Shown one piece after another: positions 57,685-64,000 of a stretch of DNA of 64,000 nucleotides. The stretch comes from Mycobacterium sp. Z3061. GTDB taxonomy: Bacteria; Actinomycetota; Actinomycetes; Mycobacteriales; Mycobacteriaceae. Every line of letters starts with the position of its first letter. Position 1 is the stretch's first letter. The position numbers were made by a program, and so were the translations under genes. The DNA is taken from NCBI RefSeq assembly GCF_031583025.1, contig NZ_CP134062.1, positions 3,038,001 through 3,102,000 of the forward strand. Reading direction: 5' to 3'. Under the pieces are notes generated by a model. The model worked only from the letters and a program-made list of their open reading frames with translations. It was not told the DNA's origin and searched no databases.

Positions 57685-58125
57685 CTACGCGTCACGCCAG
57701 GTGAGCGTCATGCCGTTGCCTGCCAACCAACCGGCCAGGTCATATCCGTTGCGGGCCAACCCATCGATGACTGTGACGGCGCGCCGGATCGCCAGCTCGG
57801 CGACGTCCTGACTCAGCAGTCCCTGGTGCACGGCGTCCAACAACTCGTCGACGTCTGCCAGATTCGCGCCGTTACCGGTGCTCACCTCGATGTCGAGGTA
57901 GTGGTCCTCCGAACGCCACACCGTGCGACCGGGTGTGTATTCACCGATGTCGAGGTAGAAGTCGTGGTCGCGCTCATGGCCCGGGTTGAAGTGAAACACC
58001 GTGGTGCGCAACCCGAGCGACGGCAGCAGCCAGGACTCCAGGTAGTGGAATTGCTCACGGCCCGGTGTCGGGCGGGCCAGATAAAGACCCCAGGGATGCA
58101 CGGCGTACTGGTCGACCGCCCGCAC
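57685..58125 (-). CDS. Rv1632c-like conserved protein (start uncertain)
   Basis: A 146-residue product from the GTG at 58125, matching the Rv1632c family: DQYAVHPWGLYLARPT, QFHYLESWLLPSLGLRTTVFHFNPGHE and YLDIGEYTPG. The family is DUF402-like and has no known function. The frame is open upstream to 58200 and codes for residues that look native (HPPKHETFDLAARTNTDPKG) but holds no ATG, GTG or TTG before the stop of the ABC gene. Either a rare start codon or a small frameshift near 58190 is possible. Last gene of the ABC-led transcript. Confidence 0.8.
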   Translation of the reverse strand: MRAVDQYAVHPWGLYLARPTPGREQFHYLESWLLPSLGLRTTVFHFNPGHERDHDFYLDIGEYTPGRTVWRSEDHYLDIEVSTGNGANLADVDELLDAVHQGLLSQDVAELAIRRAVTVIDGLARNGYDLAGWLAGNGMTLTWRDA

Positions 58126-58200
58126 GATGCCCTTCGGATCGGTGTTGGTGCGGGCGGCCAGGTCGAACGTCTCGTGCTTCGGAGGATGGATGAAGTCACT

Positions 58201-60750
58201 CTACCTACGAAGACGCAATTTCCAGCGGACAAAGCAGGCGTAGAACACCGACAGCGCGGCCAGCATGCCCATGTCCAGCAACCAGATCTTGGACGTGTGC
58301 TGCCAGAACCTGTCCTGGGGGACCAGCGAGCCGGGCACCAGCGACCGCACATCGACCGTCGACGCGGCCGCGGCATAGCCCCACCGTGCCGGCACCACCG
58401 TAGAAACCTGTTCCAGCACAATCCGATTGGTTACCGGCACCATTCCGCCGCACAGCACGAGCTGCGCCATGATCGACACCACGAACAGCGGCATGATCTG
58501 TTCAGTGGAACGGACCACCGCCGAGATGCCCAGACCCAACAGCGCCGAGGCCACGCAGGTAGCGGCCACGGTGAAGAACAACTCGAAGGTGGCTGCGACG
58601 TTCCCGTGCCCCAGCACCAACCCGCCCCGGGTCGGTGCACCCTTGCCTACGACGACGATGGCGCTGGCGATCGCGGCCTGCAGCACCGCGAACACACAGA
58701 ACACCGCCGTCTTGGCCAGCAGGTACGCCGTCGTCGACAAACCCACCGCTTGTTCGCGCTGGAAGATGGCCCGCTCACCCACCAGGTCGCGAATCGTCAG
58801 TGCGGTGCCCATGAATGCCGCGGCCAGCAGCAGCAGGTTCAGGATCTGCGCGGATTCGTCCGGAGTGCCGCCGTGCTCGCCGACCGCCCGGAATCCGTTC
58901 GAGCCGGGCACCGTCAGCGAGAGGGCGCCGAGGATGAACGGCAACAGTGCCAGGAACACGAAGTAGGCGCGGTCTGCGACCACCAACCGGACCTGGCGGC
59001 GGGCGACGGTCGAGATCTGCCGGCGCACGCTGGTGTGGACCGGTTCACCCAGGTCAGCGGGAGCCGAGTCCGGCCCGGGCCGTTCCTGTGACTGACTGCG
59101 TTCCAGGAATCGGCGGTTGGCTTCGGCCGGGTCGGCACCCACCTGGCTGAATATCTTGGCCCAGTTGGTGGTGCCCATCGCGCCACCGATCTGGTCGGGC
59201 GGACCGCAGTACGCCGTCTTGCCGCCGGGTGCCACCAGCAGCAGCTGATCGCAGATGTCCAGGTAGGACAACATATGCGTGACGACGATCACCACCCGGC
59301 CGGCGTCGGCCAATTGACGCAGCATCATCATGACCTGGTGGTCGAGGGCGGGGTCCAGGCCCGACGTCGGCTCGTCGAGGATGAGCAGCGACGGCCCGGT
59401 GAGTAGTTCGAGCGCCACCGATGCCCGTTTGCGCTGCCCCCCGGAGAGCTTGTCCACCCGGGTGTCGGCGTGTTTGGTGAGGTCGAGTTCTTCGAGAACC
59501 TGGGCCACCACCCGGGCGCGGTCGGATTTGCTGGTGTCCGGTGGCAGCCGGAGCTCGGCGGCGTAACCGAGCGCCTGGTGCACGGTCAACTGCCGGTGCA
59601 CGACGTCGTCCTGCGGGACCATGCCGATCCTGCTGCGCAACGACGCATACTCCCCGTGTACGTCATGACCTTCGAAGCTGACCGAGCCCTTACTCGGGCG
59701 GGCGTACCCGGCGACGAGCCGGGCCAGTGTGCTTTTTCCGGCACCCGACCCGCCGATGACGGCGGTCAGCGTTCCGGGCCGGGCGGTCAGGGAGATGCCG
59801 TGCAGCAGCTGTTTGCCGTTGTCGACGGTGTAGTCGACCCCGCGTACCTCGAGACCACCGGTGCGGCTTGCGGTTTCATTGCGCGGAATGAGTGTGCCGT
59901 CGCTGAACTGCAGGTCGACGTTGCCGATGGTGACCACGTCACCCTGAGACAGGATCGCCGACCCTACCCGGGTTCCGTTGACGAAGGTGCCGTTGACGCT
60001 ACGGTCCTGGATCTCGGTGCCCAGCGGTGTGGTCCGCAGGGTCGCGTGCTGGCGGCTGGCCAGGACGTCGGACACGACGATGTCATTGTCGTTCGCGCGG
60101 CCGATCGTGATGGCGCCGGTCGACTTCGGGGCCCCGGAGAGTCCTGCTGAGCGCGGCGACAGAATTCTGACCATCCGCGTGGCCAGGCCCGACACGTCCG
60201 CGGATTTGGCATCGATAACCGTGAGTTCGGCCGGCGGTGGCCCGGCGTTGACGGTGGTGGCTTCCTCGGGCGGCATCGGTGGCGCCGGCGGGCGCCGGGG
60301 CGGCGGCGGGACCGGACGACCGTTCGGGTGCGGCGGTGCCGGACGCGGTGCGCCCACCGACCAAGCCAGCGTGGGCGGCCCACTGTCATGCCCTGCTCGA
60401 TTGTTGAAGGTGCTGTGCGGCCGGCCCGCCGGCCCGCGCTGCCGCCCGACCTCGAAGGTGAGCCGCGGCCCCGCGGGATTGCCGACGTTGATGGTCTGGC
60501 CGTCGTGGATGTCGACGACGGGCATCCGGTAACCGTTGACGTAGGTGCCGTTCAGCGAGCCGTTGTCGATCGCCAGCCAGCGGCCCTGGTCGAAGCGCAG
60601 GATCAGGTGCGCGCGCGAGATGCGGGGGTCCGGGATGCGGAGATCGGCGTGCAGATCGCGCCCGACGACCACCTCATAGCCTGGGGCGAAGGAACGTTGG
60701 GACCCGTCGTGCCGAATCGTCAGGGCCGGCGGGGTTGGTCGACTCACCAC
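58201..60750 (-). CDS. FHA-FHA-ABC exporter (Rv1747-like)
   Basis: An 849-residue fused transporter. FHA domain 1 (about 25-100) has GRDLHADL, SRAH and NGTYVNG; FHA domain 2 (about 212-285) has IGRANDND, SRQH and NGTFVNG. A Pro-rich linker (105-175) contains ATTV. The ATPase (about 300-520) has GGSGAGKST (333-341), LSGGQ (435-439) and LLILDEP. Six transmembrane helices follow (about 615-845). FHA domains bind phosphothreonine, so a kinase must act on it; in M. tuberculosis PknF phosphorylates Rv1747. Here the divergent kinase at 60905 is the obvious partner. Confidence 0.93.
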   Translation of the reverse strand: MVSRPTPPALTIRHDGSQRSFAPGYEVVVGRDLHADLRIPDPRISRAHLILRFDQGRWLAIDNGSLNGTYVNGYRMPVVDIHDGQTINVGNPAGPRLTFEVGRQRGPAGRPHSTFNNRAGHDSGPPTLAWSVGAPRPAPPHPNGRPVPPPPRRPPAPPMPPEEATTVNAGPPPAELTVIDAKSADVSGLATRMVRILSPRSAGLSGAPKSTGAITIGRANDNDIVVSDVLASRQHATLRTTPLGTEIQDRSVNGTFVNGTRVGSAILSQGDVVTIGNVDLQFSDGTLIPRNETASRTGGLEVRGVDYTVDNGKQLLHGISLTARPGTLTAVIGGSGAGKSTLARLVAGYARPSKGSVSFEGHDVHGEYASLRSRIGMVPQDDVVHRQLTVHQALGYAAELRLPPDTSKSDRARVVAQVLEELDLTKHADTRVDKLSGGQRKRASVALELLTGPSLLILDEPTSGLDPALDHQVMMMLRQLADAGRVVIVVTHMLSYLDICDQLLLVAPGGKTAYCGPPDQIGGAMGTTNWAKIFSQVGADPAEANRRFLERSQSQERPGPDSAPADLGEPVHTSVRRQISTVARRQVRLVVADRAYFVFLALLPFILGALSLTVPGSNGFRAVGEHGGTPDESAQILNLLLLAAAFMGTALTIRDLVGERAIFQREQAVGLSTTAYLLAKTAVFCVFAVLQAAIASAIVVVGKGAPTRGGLVLGHGNVAATFELFFTVAATCVASALLGLGISAVVRSTEQIMPLFVVSIMAQLVLCGGMVPVTNRIVLEQVSTVVPARWGYAAAASTVDVRSLVPGSLVPQDRFWQHTSKIWLLDMGMLAALSVFYACFVRWKLRLRR

Positions 60751-60904
60751 TCCCAGATTAGCCCGCTCGCACGTTGCTGGTTGTGTCCCAGCTGTGACGT
60801 TCCTATGTGTCCCGTGCCGCCATACATAGCTGTTTCATAGCTTGCATCCCGTCCTGCGCCAATGCTTTTCATGCATCATGCCAATGGAGGAGGGGATTTT
60901 GCGG
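60751..60904. promoter_or_regulatory. Divergent control region between the FHA-ABC exporter and the kinase
   Basis: 154 bases with a direct repeat CATAGCT (60824 and 60836 regions) and a strong GGAGGAGGGG ribosome site at 60886-60895 that favours the ATG at 60905. No firm promoter hexamers stand out. Confidence 0.4.
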
Positions 60905-62872
60905 ATGGAAGAACGACCAGGCGCCACCCGGCGTCTCAGGGCCGGGCTCAGGGCCGGTCGCGGGCTTGTGACAACGGTCACGCACCGCCGGCGCCGGGTC
61001 CCCGAGTCCGGGTCCGCACCCGAAACCTCGGTTCGGCCGGGCATGGCCCGCGGCGCGTCGTTCGCCGGTTACACGATCCTGCGGCAGCTCGGCGCCGGCG
61101 GGATGGCCGAGGTGTATCTCGCGCTGCATCCGAGGTTGCCCCGCCGCGACGTGATCAAGGTGCTTGCCGAGGCGATCACCGCGGACACCGAGTTCCGCGA
61201 AAGGTTCAACCGGGAGGCCGATCTCGCGGCGACGTTGTGGCATCCGCACATCGTCGGCGTGCACGACCGCGGCGAATTCCAGGGCCAGCTCTGGATTTCC
61301 ATGGATTACGTCGAAGGCACCGACGCGTCGCGGTTGGTGAAAGAGGCTCACCCGCAGGGAATGCCGGTCGGCGATGTGTGCGCGATACTCGACGCCGTTG
61401 CCGGAGCGCTGGATTACGCCCACGACCGTGGGTTGCTGCACCGCGACGTCAAACCCGCGAACATCCTGCTCACCCACCCCGAAGCTGACCCGCACGGCCA
61501 GGAGCGCCGAATCTTGTTGGCGGACTTCGGTGTTGCGCGTCACCTCGCGGATATCAGCGGAATCACCCAGACCAACGTCGCGGTCGGAACCGTCGCGTAT
61601 GCGGCGCCCGAGCAGCTGGCGGGCTCCAACATCGACCGGCGCGCCGACCAATATGCGCTGGCCGCCACGGCGTTTCATCTCCTCACCGGTGCGCCGCCAT
61701 TTCGCAACGCCAACCCTGTCGCGGTCATCAGCCAGCACCTGCACGACGCGCCGCCCCGGCTCAGCGACCATCGTCCGGATCTGGCCCGCCTGGATGACGT
61801 GTTCGCCAGAGCGCTGGCGAAGAACCCGGAGGATCGGTTCGAGCGGTGCCGGATGTTCGCCGCCGCGGTCCGTGCGGGCTCGGATGAAGCCGGTGCAACC
61901 GATCCACCCGAGTCGGCGCCCGGTCAAGGCGTCCGGGTCCGCCGGATCCCGCCCCGCGTCCGGATGGCGGCCGCCCTGGTCTGTGCTGTGCTGATCGCCG
62001 TAGCGGCGACCTGGTCGACGCTGTACAGCTTCGAGCCCGACCCGTCCCAGCCCAACCCAGCCCTGGCCGCCCGGCCCGCCGCGCCGGCGCCCTCCGCGGC
62101 GGTGACCGCACCGTCCGGCAGGGTGCTCGACGGCATCTACCGACTCGATCTGAACCGGGCGAAACGCACTACCAACGGCACCCCGATCCGCCACGACGGA
62201 GGTACCACCAACTGGTGGGCGTTCCGTTCGGTCTGCACGTCCGGCGGATGCGCCGCCACCGGTGTCCGGCTCGACGACGCCACCCATCAGGTGGCGGACA
62301 CCACCGACGGCGGCGAGACCGACACGCTGAAATTCGCCGCCGGCTACTGGCAGGGAGCCTCCCAGCAGATACGGATCAGTTGTCATCAGGCGAACCAGGC
62401 GGGGCAGAACACCCAGCAGGAGACCGTGGCGCTGTCGCTGGCACTGCAGTCCGACGGCACCCTGCGCGGCGTGCAGACCGAGACGGTCGGCAGCAACGAA
62501 TGCGGCGCCCAGGGTGCGGTGCTGCGAGTACCGGTGGTCGCGACCCGGGTTGGTGACGTGCCCCCGAACCTGCCTCTCGCCGACCCGGCGCGGGTGATGG
62601 GTGCGTCCGCCACGCCTGCCACCCGTGCGATGCCGCCCGTGCTGGGCGGAAGTTGCAGCGACGTGGACAAGCTCGGCTACGACCAGACCAGCAACGAGCA
62701 GGTCGTCTGCGAGGGCGGAGTGTGGAGCAAAGCGCCGATCACGACCGGGGTGCACTCCGCCGGCAGTTCGTGTGACCGACCGGACATCCCCGTTTTCGCC
62801 ATGTCTGCATCCAGCGACGGCTACCTGATCGAATGCAACCCGGTCACCCGGGTGTGGGCCCGGCACAGCTGA
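60905..62872 (+). CDS. Receptor Ser/Thr protein kinase (PknF-type) with a lipocalin-like outer domain
   Basis: A 655-residue kinase. The catalytic domain (about 52-320) has LGAGGMAEVYLA, Lys85, HRDVKPAN (Asp181) and DFG (207-209). One transmembrane helix is at about 353-375. The outer domain (about 405-655) begins VLDGIYRLDLNRAKRT and NWWAFRSVCTSGGCAATG, a Cys-rich mycobacterial domain, and has two more Cys-containing blocks. The ATG at 60905 was chosen for the strong ribosome site; MARGASF at 61043 would match PknF better. The N-terminal 46 residues before it are basic. It is divergent from the FHA-ABC exporter. Confidence 0.9.
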   Translation: MEERPGATRRLRAGLRAGRGLVTTVTHRRRRVPESGSAPETSVRPGMARGASFAGYTILRQLGAGGMAEVYLALHPRLPRRDVIKVLAEAITADTEFRERFNREADLAATLWHPHIVGVHDRGEFQGQLWISMDYVEGTDASRLVKEAHPQGMPVGDVCAILDAVAGALDYAHDRGLLHRDVKPANILLTHPEADPHGQERRILLADFGVARHLADISGITQTNVAVGTVAYAAPEQLAGSNIDRRADQYALAATAFHLLTGAPPFRNANPVAVISQHLHDAPPRLSDHRPDLARLDDVFARALAKNPEDRFERCRMFAAAVRAGSDEAGATDPPESAPGQGVRVRRIPPRVRMAAALVCAVLIAVAATWSTLYSFEPDPSQPNPALAARPAAPAPSAAVTAPSGRVLDGIYRLDLNRAKRTTNGTPIRHDGGTTNWWAFRSVCTSGGCAATGVRLDDATHQVADTTDGGETDTLKFAAGYWQGASQQIRISCHQANQAGQNTQQETVALSLALQSDGTLRGVQTETVGSNECGAQGAVLRVPVVATRVGDVPPNLPLADPARVMGASATPATRAMPPVLGGSCSDVDKLGYDQTSNEQVVCEGGVWSKAPITTGVHSAGSSCDRPDIPVFAMSASSDGYLIECNPVTRVWARHS

Positions 62873-62929
62873 CCTGGCGCCTTCCCGCGCGGAACAAAGC
62901 TTGTCGGTGGCTGGTTCTACCCTGGTGCT

Positions 62930-64000
<1,071 letters not shown>

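Noticed and set aside
62875..62929. SOS box upstream of uvrB
   Set aside because: GGAACAAAGCTTGTCG has a weak dyad but does not fit the mycobacterial TCGAAC(N4)GTTCGA pattern.

Overview
The window looks like the chromosome of a slow-growing Mycobacterium outside the M. tuberculosis complex. It is GC-rich, uses many GTG starts and has tightly overlapping operons. From bioB to uvrB the genes follow the order of the Rv1589-Rv1633 segment of M. tuberculosis, with several extra genes inserted. Ortholog names come from recognising protein sequence and gene order; no database search was run.

Layout, left to right. (1) 1-3449: an unrecognised membrane protein pair facing left, then the biotin genes bioB and bsaP and a DUF2567 membrane protein. 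(2) 3454-9241: a secretory-lipase-family protein, then NrtR and the nadABC operon (quinolinate and NAD synthesis), separated by a palindromic operator. (3) 9242-12109: an accessory block with a UPF0126/TRIC-like channel, a TetR regulator, a divergent zinc alcohol dehydrogenase and an F420-type nitroreductase. (4) 12182-18602: histidine operon hisD-C-B-H-A-impA-F-I. HisA probably also serves as the TrpF isomerase (PriA), because no trpF lies beside the trp genes. (5) 18599-21497: a receptor Ser/Thr kinase with a TPM domain, then the antiporter chaA. (6) 21590-30270: bcpB, then trpE, a Trp-associated membrane protein, trpC, trpB, trpA and lgt (with a very long acidic tail), then TM2 and DUF2752 proteins. 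(7) 30427-37449: pykA, tesB, a TIR-transmembrane-WD40 protein two bases after tesB, an MTB12/CFP-2-like secreted protein and a DUF2156 membrane protein. (8) 37424-43257: cytochrome bd oxidase and its assembly ABC transporter (cydA-B-D-C). (9) 43341-48463: an HdeD-like protein, an Rv1625c-type adenylyl cyclase, a tRNA, the antiterminator PdtaR, a thiolase with its OB-fold partner, and an ABM-domain protein. (10) 48492-55990: polA, an acyltransferase, rpsA, coaE fused to GrpB, and a DUF2889 protein. (11) 55973-64000: a TetR regulator and SRPBCC protein around an iron-box-like site, a stand-alone LigD-type phosphoesterase, an Rv1632c-like protein, an FHA-ABC exporter facing a second receptor kinase, and the first half of uvrB.

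Most of the window is core metabolism: cofactors (biotin, NAD, CoA), His and Trp synthesis, respiration under low oxygen, and DNA repair and replication. The parts most worth following are the TIR-TM-14xWD40 protein, two receptor kinases (one with a TPM domain, one facing an FHA-ABC exporter), a family of palindromic repeats at gene ends, a Leu-anticodon tRNA without a long variable arm, two genes with no normal start codon where homology expects one, and several undescribed operator-like dyads.
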